A DNA stretch of 56,761 nt. It comes from Candidatus Chlorobium masyuteum. GTDB taxonomy: Bacteria; Bacteroidota; Chlorobiia; Chlorobiales; Chlorobiaceae. Made by a program: the position numbers and the translations under genes. The notes beneath the pieces are model-generated. The model made no database searches and was not told the origin of the DNA. It saw nothing but the letters and a program-made list of their open reading frames with translations. The DNA lies in assembly GCF_011601315.1 (NCBI RefSeq), contig NZ_JAAORA010000001.1, forward strand, positions 617,501-674,261, given 5' to 3'. Positions 44,275 through 54,864 of this stretch are shown piece after piece (positions within the stretch are counted from its first letter, which is position 1; each line of letters begins with the position of its first letter).

Positions 44275-44706
44275 ATGACACGCACACTGAAAAAAATTAT
44301 CTGTGCCGTTGATTTTTCGGCCTGTTCGGATGCCATGATCAGTTATGCCGCAGAGATGGGGTGTAAAGAGACGGAACTCATTATCCTCCATATTGCTCCT
44401 GAAAATGAGCAAAATAAAGGATTTCACGGCATGCACCTGCATGAGTTTTCCCGTTACAGCAATATCCTTGAGCTGCACGGCTCAAACATTCGATTTGCGC
44501 TGCAGCACGGTGATCCGGCGGCAGGCATTCTTGGTTATGCTGCCGAGCAGCAGGCGGATATGATCATGCTCGGCTCTCACGGCTCCACAGCCCTCACCCG
44601 GCTTCTGGTAGGAAGCACTGCAGAAACCGTAATGCGCCAGGCTGAGTGCCCTGTTATGGTAATGAAAACACCTGACAACCAGACAAAAAAACATGGAACA
44701 ACCTGA
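44275..44706 (+). CDS. Universal stress protein (UspA) domain protein
   Basis: A 143-residue single UspA domain. The start K-K-I-I-C-A-V-D-F-S and the ATP-binding C-terminal motif G-S-H-G-S-T-A-L-T-R-L-L-V-G-S-T-A-E (G-x2-G-x9-G-S type) are present. It lies one base after tolC and overlaps the HlyD gene by 14 bases, so it is embedded in the efflux operon. A Usp in that place is unusual and may sense nucleotide or stress state for the pump. Confidence 0.9.
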   Translation: MTRTLKKIICAVDFSACSDAMISYAAEMGCKETELIILHIAPENEQNKGFHGMHLHEFSRYSNILELHGSNIRFALQHGDPAAGILGYAAEQQADMIMLGSHGSTALTRLLVGSTAETVMRQAECPVMVMKTPDNQTKKHGTT

Positions 44707-45691
44707 ATCGAAAACAATGCCAGAGAACATCACAAAGGAAAAAACACCATTGAAAGCATCGAAGCCGGTGCGCATCATTATTGTCGTGATTGCCATTGCC
44801 ACAGCTGTAATCTGGGGCGGCGGCCGACTCTACCACTCATTCCTCTATGTTGAAACGGATAACGCCCAGATTGAGGGCGATGTCTATCCGGTCATATCGC
44901 GCATTCCGGGAAAGGTTCAGGATGTTCTCGTCGATGATAACCGGATAGTAAAAAAAGGGGAAACACTGATCCGGCTTGAAGCTGCGGATTATGAAGTTCG
45001 TCGTGACATTGCATCGGCTGCGCTGCAGACTGCCCGCGCCTCCGTTTTGGCGGCAGAAGCAAATGCAAATGCCGCTGCAGCAACCGAGCGCAAGCTCAAT
45101 GCCGATCTCGGGCGCAACAACAACCTTCGGCGGCAGGACGTTGTATCACAGGCGGAATTCGATGCGGTCCGTGCCGGTGCTGACGCAGCGAAAGCCCAGT
45201 ATGCTTCAGCGACAAGCCAGCGGGGTGCCGCCGTTGCACAGGTTAAAATGCGTGAGGCGGAACTGCGCAATGCCGAGCTTCAGCTCTCCTACACCACCAT
45301 AACCGCTCCGGCATCAGGACATATATCCAGAAAGAGTGTTCAGCCGGGGCAGTACGTAGCTCCCGGCCAGCAGCTCATAGCCATTGTGGGAAGCAATAAA
45401 CTCTGGATTGTGGCAAATTTCAAGGAGACCCAGCTTCAAAAAATCACTCCCGGGCTTCCGGTCATCATCCATGTTGATGCCTATCCTGACAGAGAGTTCA
45501 AGGGAAAAATCGAGTCCATCTCATCAGGTACCGGAGCAAAGTTCTCTCTGCTGCCGCCCGACAATGCAAGCGGAAACTTCATCAAGGTGGCACAACGGGT
45601 TCCGGTGAAAATTGTTTTTACCGAAACCACGGACAAAGCGCAGCAGCTGGCGGCCGGGATGAACGTAGTAGTTGAGGTGAAGGTAAAATGA
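44693..45691 (+). CDS. HlyD/EmrA-type membrane fusion protein
   Basis: A 332-residue periplasmic adaptor. One N-terminal membrane helix (about 28-46) is followed by a biotinyl-lipoyl-like half-motif (V-I-S-R-I-P-G-K-V), a coiled-coil hairpin rich in Ala, and the second half-motif (I-T-A-P-A-S-G-H-I-S). It resembles EmrA. The stop overlaps the start of the MFS gene by four bases. It would connect the MFS pump to the TolC-type protein. Confidence 0.9.
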   Translation: MEQPESKTMPENITKEKTPLKASKPVRIIIVVIAIATAVIWGGGRLYHSFLYVETDNAQIEGDVYPVISRIPGKVQDVLVDDNRIVKKGETLIRLEAADYEVRRDIASAALQTARASVLAAEANANAAAATERKLNADLGRNNNLRRQDVVSQAEFDAVRAGADAAKAQYASATSQRGAAVAQVKMREAELRNAELQLSYTTITAPASGHISRKSVQPGQYVAPGQQLIAIVGSNKLWIVANFKETQLQKITPGLPVIIHVDAYPDREFKGKIESISSGTGAKFSLLPPDNASGNFIKVAQRVPVKIVFTETTDKAQQLAAGMNVVVEVKVK

Positions 45692-47283
45692 CCTCCATTG
45701 CCCCAATGCTGCCGAATCCGGCCCACACCTATGAGACCGGGTTGAAGAAAGTGATCATCACACTGACGGTTATCGTCTCGGCAATGCTTGAGCTGATCGA
45801 CACCACCATCGTCAACGTAGCGCTCACCCAGATCAGCGGCAACCTCGGCGCAAGTATTGAGGATGTTGCCTGGGTAGTCACCAGCTATGCTATCGCCAAC
45901 GTTATCGTCATTCCTCTTTCAGGCTTTTTGGGCAACCTTCTCGGACGACGGAACTATTACATCGGTTCGATACTGCTTTTTACTGCAGCTTCGCTGCTTT
46001 GCGGCATGGCGCCGAACATCTGGGCTCTGGTCTTTTTCCGCTTTCTGCAGGGACTCGGGGGGGGAGCGCTTCTGCCTACCTCACAGGCAATCCTCTACGA
46101 AACCTACCGTCCTGAAGAGCGGGGCAAAGCAACCGGCATCTTCTCCATGGGACTTGTGCTCGGCCCCACCGTAGGGCCGCTGCTTGGAGGCTATCTGGTG
46201 GACTACTTCTCCTGGGAGTGGTGCTTCTTCGTGAACATTCCTGTCGGCCTCCTGGCAGCATGGTCTTCATACACTTTTCTCAAGGAACCGAAGGTAAAGC
46301 ACGCTGTCGGCTCTATCGACTGGACCGGAATCGGGCTTTTGACCGTCGGCATCGGATCGCTGCAGTTTATTCTTGAAAGAGGGGAATCAAAAGACTGGTT
46401 TGAAACACCCTATATTACCTGGTTCACCATCATTGCCGTGGTTGCCCTGTTGGCTTTTGTCTGGTGGGAGCTGCACACCGAAGAGCCGGCTGTTGACCTG
46501 CGAGTGCTTGCCCGAAGCAACAACCTTGCTATTGCAGCAGTTCTTACCTTTATTGTCGGATACGGGCTGTACGGCTCACTCTTTGTCTTTCCTGTCTTTG
46601 TACAGCGGCTTCTCGGCTTTACGGCTCTCCTTACAGGAACCGTGCTCTTTCCAAGTGCACTGGTAACCGGAATCATTGCGCTGCCACTTGGCATCGCCCT
46701 TCAGAGGGGCGCATCACCAAAACTGCTGATGGGTTTCGGAATGAGCGCATTTGTCATTTTCTGCTGGTACCTCGGCCAGCAGACCATGCAGTCAGGTGCA
46801 TCAAACTTCTTCTGGGTGCTGCTCCTCAGAGGCGTGGCACTCGGCTTTATCTTCATCCCGGTCACCATGCTCGCGGTGGCAGGACTGCACGGCAGGGATA
46901 TCGGCCAGGCAACCGGGCTCAACAACATGGTGCGACAGCTTGGCGGCTCTTTCGGCATCGCCATCACCAACACCTATATCGCCAAACGGGTTGCCGCTCA
47001 CCGGGTAGAACTGCTGAGCCATCTCTCCCCCTACGATCCAGCCGCAGTGGCAAGAATTGATGCCATTAAGCAGGCTGCAACCATGAGGGCCGGTGTTTCA
47101 CCCTCCGAATCGGAGCTTGTAGCCCTGAAGGCGCTGGAAGGTACGGTTACCATACAAAGCCACCATCTCGCCTATATGGATGCATTCATGCTGATCGCAC
47201 TCCTCTTTGCGCTTGCACTGCCGCTGCTTTTTTTCATTAAAATCAACAAAAGCGAAAAAGCAGATCTCTCCTCCGCCCACTGA
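45688..47283 (+). CDS. DHA2-family MFS drug exporter (EmrB-like)
   Basis: A 531-residue transporter with about fourteen membrane helices, as in the DHA2 group of the major facilitator superfamily. The family segment L-D-T-T-I-V-N-V-A-L is near residues 35-44 and the G-P-T-V-G-P-L-L-G-G motif C follows in helix 5. It pairs with the adaptor and the TolC protein as a tripartite EmrAB-TolC-type pump. The substrate is unknown; the upstream GAF activator suggests an induced toxic small molecule. Confidence 0.92.
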   Translation: MTSIAPMLPNPAHTYETGLKKVIITLTVIVSAMLELIDTTIVNVALTQISGNLGASIEDVAWVVTSYAIANVIVIPLSGFLGNLLGRRNYYIGSILLFTAASLLCGMAPNIWALVFFRFLQGLGGGALLPTSQAILYETYRPEERGKATGIFSMGLVLGPTVGPLLGGYLVDYFSWEWCFFVNIPVGLLAAWSSYTFLKEPKVKHAVGSIDWTGIGLLTVGIGSLQFILERGESKDWFETPYITWFTIIAVVALLAFVWWELHTEEPAVDLRVLARSNNLAIAAVLTFIVGYGLYGSLFVFPVFVQRLLGFTALLTGTVLFPSALVTGIIALPLGIALQRGASPKLLMGFGMSAFVIFCWYLGQQTMQSGASNFFWVLLLRGVALGFIFIPVTMLAVAGLHGRDIGQATGLNNMVRQLGGSFGIAITNTYIAKRVAAHRVELLSHLSPYDPAAVARIDAIKQAATMRAGVSPSESELVALKALEGTVTIQSHHLAYMDAFMLIALLFALALPLLFFIKINKSEKADLSSAH

Positions 47284-47300
47284 ATATGGAGGGTCGGTTA

Positions 47301-48638
47301 TTACTGCGCCCCGTCCGATGAGTTGTACCGGGTGTAAGCCTTGCGGACACTGCGATTGGTGTAGATGAGAACTATCGCAGCAAGAATGGTTACCGTACAC
47401 CCCGCCCGGATGGCAATGCCTGTACCGAAATGCTCCGAAATATAGCCGATCTCCAGGTTGCCGATCGGCATGAAACCCATAAAGACCATCATATAGAGGC
47501 TCATCACCCTGCCGCGAAAACGGTCATCAACCGTGCTCTGGATAGTAGCGCTCAGAGTGGATACTGCCGCCACAAGACCAAACCCGCCAAGAAAAAGGAA
47601 AAAAAGCGCCACCGGTAGTGAAACAGAAAAGGTAAACCCGATTAGTGCCAGAGCGAACAGAATGGTTCCACCGGCAATAAAAACAAGCCGGTCAACTCTT
47701 CCGGAGAAGATGGAGACAAGCACGGTCCCGATAACCGAACCAAGACCCGACACGCCGTAGAGATAGCCAAGACCTTTTGCTCCCATGCCGAAAGTTTGTT
47801 TGGCAATAACCGGAAGCATGGTAACATAGGACCATGCAAAAATGGCGATGACGGCAATAAAAAAAATAGCGGTGCGGATCACCGGATGCTGCCAGGAGTA
47901 GCTCAGTCCCTCCCTGATCGCCTGCACCGGATTGCCTGAAATGGTCGCGGTCTGCTTTTTCGGAGCTCTTTTCATGGAGACGAGGGAGATAATGACCGCA
48001 AGAAAACTGACGCCATTGAGCAGAAAAGCGCCGCCTGTTCCGGTTGCCGAAATCAGAAAACCCGCGATTGCCGGACCAATCACCCGCGAACCGTTGTAGA
48101 TAGCCGAATTCATCGCAATTGCCGAAGAGAGATGCTCCCGCTCCACAATTTCACTGAGAAATGCCTGCAGGGCCGGAACATTCAGGGCATTGACGCATCC
48201 GAGCAGAAAGGAGAGAACGAGGATGATGCCTATGGTGACCGTGCCGGTCAAGGCAAAAAAACCGAGAACAAAGGCAAGCAGCATTGCCGATGACTGCGTC
48301 CAGAGCAGAATGGTTCTGCGCGGGTAACGGTCGACAAGCACTCCGCCGAAGAGGGAGAGAAAGAGGGTCGGGAGGGTTGATGCGGCGGCGGCAAGACCAA
48401 CGTCAAACGCTGAACCGGTAATTTCAAGCACCAGCCACCCCTGGGCCACCATCTGGATCCAGGTGCCGATCATGGAGATAACCTGTCCCGGAAAGTAGCG
48501 GCGAAAATCAGGACTCTGAAACGCCGGAAACGCCGAAAGGAGGCGTCCCGATAGTGAACGCTCTCTTTGAGGCCCGGAACGTGTCGTATTGTTTGATGTT
48601 GCGTCTTCAGCAGGCAGCGTCATTACAGCGGGGGTCAT
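47301..48638 (-). CDS. MFS transporter (enterobactin/multidrug exporter type)
   Basis: A 445-residue carrier with about twelve helices. The start region (F-P-A-F-Q-S-P-D-F-R-R-Y-F-P-G-Q-V-I-S-M-I-G-T-W-I-Q) and D-R-Y-P-R-R motif A belong to the MFS_3/EntS-like group. It runs toward emrB; only 17 bases separate the two stop codons, and no hairpin was seen there. Probably an exporter, but not shown. Confidence 0.88.
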   Translation of the reverse strand: MTPAVMTLPAEDATSNNTTRSGPQRERSLSGRLLSAFPAFQSPDFRRYFPGQVISMIGTWIQMVAQGWLVLEITGSAFDVGLAAAASTLPTLFLSLFGGVLVDRYPRRTILLWTQSSAMLLAFVLGFFALTGTVTIGIILVLSFLLGCVNALNVPALQAFLSEIVEREHLSSAIAMNSAIYNGSRVIGPAIAGFLISATGTGGAFLLNGVSFLAVIISLVSMKRAPKKQTATISGNPVQAIREGLSYSWQHPVIRTAIFFIAVIAIFAWSYVTMLPVIAKQTFGMGAKGLGYLYGVSGLGSVIGTVLVSIFSGRVDRLVFIAGGTILFALALIGFTFSVSLPVALFFLFLGGFGLVAAVSTLSATIQSTVDDRFRGRVMSLYMMVFMGFMPIGNLEIGYISEHFGTGIAIRAGCTVTILAAIVLIYTNRSVRKAYTRYNSSDGAQ

Positions 48639-48978
48639 CTTCAGTTATTCTTCTTCTGACAGCTCCAAGGTATTAAAATCAAGCGGGAATTCCCGCATGG
48701 AGTTATGCGCATCTTCATAAGCACGCAATCAGCAGCCTCGCGGCAGATCAAACCATACCACCCCCCGGCTTTGCGCTTTTATGGGCAAAAACCCCCTTGT
48801 TTTTCGCCCAGAATACAGAGGTAGTTACAGACTCAAAAAGGGGGTAAAAGATGCCACTCATTGATATAAATAAGCCGTACATTCAGCCAGCTCTTGCAAC
48901 ATAAAACAGATCAAGGGAGACAACGGCAGGAGCTTGACGGTAAACTTAATCAACAACAAAAAGCAAGGAGTTCTTCCG
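48639..48978. other. 340-bp divergent region with a possible pseudoknot leader
   Basis: It separates the MFS exporter (minus) from the YaaH transporter (plus). The only structure found is the element at 48782-48845, listed separately. No small gene is supported. Confidence 0.4.
48782..48845 (+). promoter_or_regulatory. Hairpin with loop complementary to a downstream site
   Basis: TGGGCAAAAAC (48782-48792) pairs with GTTTTT-C-GCCCA (48799-48810, one bulge). Its six-base loop CCCCTT is exactly complementary to AAGGGG at 48838-48843. The two together could form an H-type pseudoknot about 135 bases before the YaaH start, or compete as alternative structures. Confidence 0.35.
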
Positions 48979-49524
48979 ATGAATGTAGTAAATCCGGAAG
49001 CTATCGGCCTGTTCGGGCTGATCGTCACCGTCTGGGTGTTCGGTCTCGAACAGTTGGGGTTCGGGCTGGACAAGGAAACAGATCATGCAAAGCTGGGGCG
49101 AAGTCTTGCCCATGTCGCCCTCTGGTTCGGCGGCGTCGCACAGATTTTCACCGCCGTATGCATGTTTCTGTTCGACATGGGGTTGCCTGCTGAACTGCGA
49201 ATCTATCTCGGCACCATCTTTGCCACCTACGGCCTTTTCTGGGTTGTTGTCGCCATGCATTTCTACAATCCCGGCGACAAAAAGAGCTATGCCCACATGT
49301 TTTTCGGGATCTTTTTCATTACGGCACTCTTCAGCTACAAGGCCATCCTGCTCGGCAAAATCTGGCCACTGGCCACCGTGCTGCTGCTCATCAATGTGCT
49401 GACCATCCTGCTTCCGTTTGCCTGGTACAAACAGAACGCCATCATCACCAAAATCTGCGGAGCAACAAACGTGGCCATCGGCCTCTGTGCCGTACCGCTC
49501 CTCCTGCACTCCCTCGGCATCTGA
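48979..49524 (+). CDS. GPR1/FUN34/YaaH acetate/succinate-type transporter
   Basis: A 181-residue, six-helix membrane protein. The family signature N-P-(E)-A-I-G-L-F-G is at 5-13, where many members have NPAPLGL. The start is put at 48979, eight bases after AAGGAG; an in-frame ATG at 48934 lacks this. Members move acetate or succinate with protons. In a green sulfur bacterium it would provide acetate for mixotrophic growth, fitting pckG further along. Confidence 0.88.
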   Translation: MNVVNPEAIGLFGLIVTVWVFGLEQLGFGLDKETDHAKLGRSLAHVALWFGGVAQIFTAVCMFLFDMGLPAELRIYLGTIFATYGLFWVVVAMHFYNPGDKKSYAHMFFGIFFITALFSYKAILLGKIWPLATVLLLINVLTILLPFAWYKQNAIITKICGATNVAIGLCAVPLLLHSLGI

Positions 49525-49848
49525 TCTGCCAACACCTGCCCGAAACATTCCGGAATATGCCGGAGTGTTTCGGGCCGCCATGATCGTGCATCAAACCGCA
49601 GAGTGACCTCCGTTGCGTCGGCAACAACCAGTCGCACCTTTCCCCCTGCTCCTGAAACCCCGCTCCTGTAAGGGTTAAACGAACAAAAAGAAACAGCTAT
49701 GTACTCAATAACTGCAAGCCGGAAAAGGGAGTACAGAACAGTTGTTTTGCAGATTTCGCCTGATTTGCTAATATGAGTGCTGAATTGGTATAAATTTCAG
49801 CCGGATCAGTAACAGATTTTTTTTCAAGGACTAAAACCATTACACACC
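49525..49848. other. 324-bp intergenic region before dodecin
   Basis: It holds the hairpin at 49539-49574 and the dodecin promoter. Nothing else was recognised. Confidence 0.4.
49539..49574 (+). terminator. Hairpin after the YaaH-type gene
   Basis: CCCGAAACATTCCGG (49539-49553) pairs with CCGGAGTGTTTCGGG (49560-49574) over 15 bases with one G-T wobble. It starts 15 bases past the stop. There is no T-run, so termination may need Rho or be partial. Confidence 0.5.
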
Positions 49849-50061
49849 ATGAGTGATCACATCTATAAGAAAATTGAACTTGTCGGCTCTTCAACGACAA
49901 GCATTGAAGAGGCAGTAAAAAATGCAGTAGCAAAAGCAGCCGAGACCATCAGAAACATCCGCTGGGTTGAGGTTCTTGAAACCCGTTGCCATATCTCTGA
50001 CCAGCAGGTCGCCTACTGGCAGGTTACCGTGAAAATCGGCTTCACCCTTGACGAGGAGTAA
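49849..50061 (+). CDS. Dodecin (flavin-binding storage protein)
   Basis: A 70-residue protein. The start [10 protein letters not shown] and the flavin-stacking Trp in I-R-W-V-E-V match dodecins, which form hollow dodecamers that bind riboflavin, FMN or CoA. The [11 protein letters not shown] end is typical. It stands alone, followed by a perfect terminator. Confidence 0.93.
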   Translation: MSDHIYKKIELVGSSTTSIEEAVKNAVAKAAETIRNIRWVEVLETRCHISDQQVAYWQVTVKIGFTLDEE

Positions 50062-50081
50062 CTGAATCACTCTTTTTTTTA

Positions 50082-50117
50082 ACGCAAAGAAGCGCCGGAA
50101 CCGGCGCTTCTTTGCGT
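50082..50117. terminator. Bidirectional terminator between dodecin and pckG
   Basis: ACGCAAAGAAGCGCCGG-AA-CCGGCGCTTCTTTGCGT: a perfect 17-bp stem, 20 bases past dodecin and 28 past the pckG stop (minus strand). Both genes converge on it. Confidence 0.9.
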
Positions 50118-50145
50118 AAATCGATCAAGGAATCCTCTCAGGAAG

Positions 50146-52008
50146 TTATTCCGCCTCATAGATTTCCGGCGCCAGCGACCAATGCCTTGGAGAGAGCCAG
50201 AGCGTTGAGAGCATCAGCTCACGGATGTGAGGAAACTCTTTTGGCAAACGGTCGTAGATCATTTCAAAAAGCTGCTCATGGGAAAGGAGCTCGGTCTTCC
50301 ATGCTTCACGGTCTACCGACATCAGCTTGATGAACTTCTCTTCCGTCATATCCTCAAGACCTGTCCAGTCAATCATATCGTACTTCGGCATCCATCCCAG
50401 CGGACTTTCAACGGCGGCAACATCACCGTGCACACGATCAACAATCCACTTCAGTACCCGCATGTTTTCGCCGAAACCGGGCCAGAGGAATTTGCCGTTT
50501 TCGTCCTTGCGGAACCAGTTGACACCGAAAATTCTCGGCAGCTCGGTCAGTGTGCGGCCTACATGCAGCCAATGGTTGAAGTAGTCGCCCATATGGTAAC
50601 CGCAGAAAGGAATCATGGCGTAGGGGTCGCGACGCACATCGCCGACCGTACCAGCCGCAGCAGCAGTTTTTTCCGAACCCATTGTTGCTGCAAGGTAGAC
50701 ACCGAAATTCCAGTTTGCTGACTGGTAAACAAGAGGAACGGTATCGCCCCGGCGTCCACCGAAAATAAAGGCACTGATAAGCACGCCTTTCGGATTTTCC
50801 CAATCGGGATCAAGGGAGGGGCACTGACTTGCCGGAGAGGTAAACCGTGCATTCGGATGTGACGAGAGCCTTCCGCAGTCGGGGGTCCAGGCTTTTCCCT
50901 GCCAGTCAATAAGCTCTGCAGGAGGAGTGTCGGTCATTCCCTCCCACCAGACATCTCCATCAGGAGTCATGGCTACATTGGTAAAAATACAGTTCTTAGA
51001 CAGCGTGGCCATGGCGTTCGGATTTGATTTCTCCGAAGTACCGGGAGCTACGCCGAAAAATCCGTATTCCGGGTTGATGGCATAGAGGCGGCCATCCGGA
51101 CCGGGCTTGATCCATGCAATATCGTCGCCTACGGTGGTCACTTTCCACCCTTTGAACGATTCCGGAGGAATAAGCATGGCAAAGTTGGTCTTTCCGCATG
51201 CACTCGGGAAGGCTCCGCCGACATAGGTTTTTTCGCCATCCGGAGATTCAACACCCAGAATAAGCATGTGTTCGGCAAGCCACCCTTCATCACGAGCCAT
51301 TGAGGATGCGATACGAAGTGCGAAACATTTTTTACCGAGAAGGGCATTGCCGCCATAGCCACTACCGAAAGAGACAATAGAGCGCTCTTCAGGGAAATGG
51401 ACAATATATTTGGTGTCACTGCATGGCCAGGCAACATCCTTCACTCCCGGCTGAAGCGGAGCTCCGACGGAGTGAAGACAGGGAACAAAGTCACTGTGCT
51501 CATCAAGAAGATCCATAACCTGGCGGCCCATACGCGTCATGATACGCATATTGGTGACCACATAGGGCGAGTCGGATATTTCAACACCGATGTGCGCAAT
51601 AGGGGATCCGAGCGGTCCCATGCTGAAAGGAATGACATACATGGTCCTGCCGGTCATGCAGCCGCTGAAAAGCCCGTTGAGAGTCGCCTTCATCTCTTTT
51701 GGCGCAACCCAGTTGTTGGTTGGGCCTGCGTCCTGTCGGCGAATGCTGCATATATAGGTCCTGTCCTCAACTCTGGCGACATCGCTCGGGTCTGAACGAC
51801 AGAGATAACTGTTCGGACGCTTCTCTTCTGAGAGCTTGATAAAGGTGCCGCTCTCAACCATCTGTGTACAGAGGCGGTCATACTCTTCCTGGGAGCCATC
51901 GCACCAGGATATGGAACTCGGACGACACAGTTCAGCGGTTTCCTTAACCCACTGGAGCAGTTTTTTGTTTTTCACATAGTCCGGAGCATTGATCTGCATA
52001 AAAGTCAT
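50146..52008 (-). CDS. pckG: Phosphoenolpyruvate carboxykinase (GTP)
   Basis: About 620 residues. The start is 52008 ([11 protein letters not shown]); a longer in-frame ATG at 52056 lies inside the upstream terminator stem and is rejected. The GTP-type P-loop is [12 protein letters not shown], with the reactive Cys of this class, and the metal site includes G-D-D-I-A-W. It interconverts oxaloacetate and PEP, the link from the reductive TCA cycle to sugars. Confidence 0.97.
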   Translation of the reverse strand: MTFMQINAPDYVKNKKLLQWVKETAELCRPSSISWCDGSQEEYDRLCTQMVESGTFIKLSEEKRPNSYLCRSDPSDVARVEDRTYICSIRRQDAGPTNNWVAPKEMKATLNGLFSGCMTGRTMYVIPFSMGPLGSPIAHIGVEISDSPYVVTNMRIMTRMGRQVMDLLDEHSDFVPCLHSVGAPLQPGVKDVAWPCSDTKYIVHFPEERSIVSFGSGYGGNALLGKKCFALRIASSMARDEGWLAEHMLILGVESPDGEKTYVGGAFPSACGKTNFAMLIPPESFKGWKVTTVGDDIAWIKPGPDGRLYAINPEYGFFGVAPGTSEKSNPNAMATLSKNCIFTNVAMTPDGDVWWEGMTDTPPAELIDWQGKAWTPDCGRLSSHPNARFTSPASQCPSLDPDWENPKGVLISAFIFGGRRGDTVPLVYQSANWNFGVYLAATMGSEKTAAAAGTVGDVRRDPYAMIPFCGYHMGDYFNHWLHVGRTLTELPRIFGVNWFRKDENGKFLWPGFGENMRVLKWIVDRVHGDVAAVESPLGWMPKYDMIDWTGLEDMTEEKFIKLMSVDREAWKTELLSHEQLFEMIYDRLPKEFPHIRELMLSTLWLSPRHWSLAPEIYEAE

Positions 52009-52046
52009 TGTTTGTTTCTTTTGGAGACTAATCGTTATAAAAAAAG

Positions 52047-52076
52047 ACGTCCGCATTCAACACTGAATGCGGACGT
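52047..52076 (-). terminator. Terminator after the thioredoxin-like gene
   Basis: On the minus strand ACGTCCGCATTCA-GTGT-TGAATGCGGACGT forms a 13-bp perfect stem followed by CTTTTTTTATAA. It lies between the tlpA-like stop (52150) and pckG, so it ends the former transcript. Confidence 0.9.
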
Positions 52077-52149
52077 GGAGAGGAGAAACTGAATATGTCC
52101 GGATAGAGAGAGAGCCGGACACCAAAACCCTTGTTCATAAAGTCAGGTA

Positions 52150-52719
52150 TTATTTTACTTTTACCGGCTTTTTGAGTGCGGCAAGAATGATCTTCTCAAA
52201 TTCCGCTTTACTTTTACCCCCGGTAATGACCTGGGTCACCCGTCCTGATGCGTTCACAACAAAGGAGGTCGGAATAGCCTTGATCTGGCCATCCGGAACA
52301 AATCTGCCAAACGAGCCAAGAAGCTGGTCATCAGACATGACAACAGGGTAACTGATCCTGTTCCCAGTTATGAATGACTTGATGGTCGGGGCTGTTTCAT
52401 TGACTGCGATACCAATAAAAGTAAATCCATTACGACTGTATTGATTCTGCAGGGCAACCATATCGGGAATCTCTGCTCTGCATGGGGGGCACCACGATGC
52501 AAAAAAATTCACAATATAGGCCTTGCCTGCCAGTTGCGCTGATCCAATCGCCTTGCCATCAAGCGTAACTGCTGAAAATGCCGGGGCCGGGGTATTAAGA
52601 GCCGCAACAGGAGCGACAGCAAACGCATCTCCTTCGGTTCCGGCAAGAAGCAGAAGACAAAACAGTGCTGTGTTAAAAAATTTGCTGATCCCGCTCTTCA
52701 ATCTTGTATTCATAACCAT
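52150..52719 (-). CDS. TlpA/ResA-type periplasmic thioredoxin-like protein
   Basis: A 189-residue protein with an N-terminal signal segment (F-F-N-T-A-L-F-C-L-L-L-L-A-G-T then A-F-A). The redox motif W-C-P-P-C lies in F-F-A-S-W-C-P-P-C-R-A-E-I-P. The fold matches TlpA/ResA, membrane- or periplasm-facing thiol reductases used in cytochrome c or cluster maturation. The start may be Met1 or Met3. It stands alone on the minus strand. Confidence 0.9.
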   Translation of the reverse strand: MVMNTRLKSGISKFFNTALFCLLLLAGTEGDAFAVAPVAALNTPAPAFSAVTLDGKAIGSAQLAGKAYIVNFFASWCPPCRAEIPDMVALQNQYSRNGFTFIGIAVNETAPTIKSFITGNRISYPVVMSDDQLLGSFGRFVPDGQIKAIPTSFVVNASGRVTQVITGGKSKAEFEKIILAALKKPVKVK

Positions 52720-52868
52720 CCGGATTTAACTGATAATTGAGCTTTTTGTCCAGTGCGCTCTAATATAGCAATTCTTCTTTTTTTTTATGACATAAATGGT
52801 ATGGTAATTATCTTTGTGTTTCTTTGCCAAATAAATTATATTTAGGCTTGTCTTTTTTATATGCTTAA

Positions 52869-52941
52869 GCCACCTTAGCTCAGTTGGTAGAGCAACTGTT
52901 TCGTAAATAGTAGGTCGTGGGTTCGACTCCCTCAGGTGGCT
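52869..52941 (+). tRNA. tRNA-Thr (anticodon CGU)
   Basis: The acceptor arm GCCACCT pairs exactly with AGGTGGC; the discriminator is T. The D-arm (AGCTCAGTTGGTAGAGC) and T-arm (GTGGGTTCGACTCCCTC) are canonical. The anticodon loop TTCGTAA gives CGU, reading ACG. CCA is not encoded. 73 nt. Confidence 0.95.
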
Positions 52942-53042
52942 CTTAGCCGGGGCAGCCTCAACAGCGGGATATTATGGCTCATGATGCCCGATGAAAAAAG
53001 ACAGACAAGCCCCGAGAACTTAACGTTTGATTTCCCTATTAA

Positions 53043-54452
<1,410 letters not shown>

Positions 54453-54466
54453 ACACAACACGAACC

Positions 54467-54733
54467 ATGGCGAATTCCGATAAAGGTTTCCAGATAGAGA
54501 TCGTCACTCCCCAGAAACTGTACTTTTCAGGGGAGATCGAAAGTGTAACCGCACCGGGTGAGGATGGCCTCTTTCAGGTATTGAAGAACCATGCCCCCTT
54601 GCTCTCTGCACTGAAAGCCGGCAAGGTCAAACTGGCAATGGCAGACCGCAGTGAGCAGACATTTACGATCTCTGATGGTTTTTTTGAAGTCAGCAGCAAC
54701 AAAGCGATCCTGCTGACCGAAAACATTGCCTGA
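54467..54733 (+). CDS. atpC: ATP synthase F1 subunit epsilon
   Basis: An 88-residue epsilon subunit. The beta-sandwich pattern ([24 protein letters not shown]) is complete. It ends after the first domain (L-L-T-E-N-I-A) and lacks the long C-terminal helices of the E. coli 138-residue protein, so helix-mediated inhibition is likely absent. Confidence 0.94.
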   Translation: MANSDKGFQIEIVTPQKLYFSGEIESVTAPGEDGLFQVLKNHAPLLSALKAGKVKLAMADRSEQTFTISDGFFEVSSNKAILLTENIA

Positions 54734-54758
54734 TTTCATGCAAATGAGTTAAAAAAAA

Positions 54759-54797
54759 CATCAGTATCCCAATCGATCGGGGTACTGATGTTTTTTT
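54759..54797 (+). terminator. Terminator after atpDC
   Basis: CATCAGTATCCC (54759-54770) pairs with GGGGTACTGATG (54779-54790, one T-G wobble) and is followed by seven T residues. The left side has an A-run as well. Confidence 0.92.
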
Positions 54798-54864
54798 CTT
54801 TGTAAGGGCACCTCACCGCCCAAAGAAGCAATCGAATCGCGGAATAAATTCATAGAGGTGCCTC

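Noticed and set aside
52008-52056. Upstream ATG of pckG
   Set aside because: It falls inside the terminator stem of the preceding gene; the family N-terminus matches the later start.
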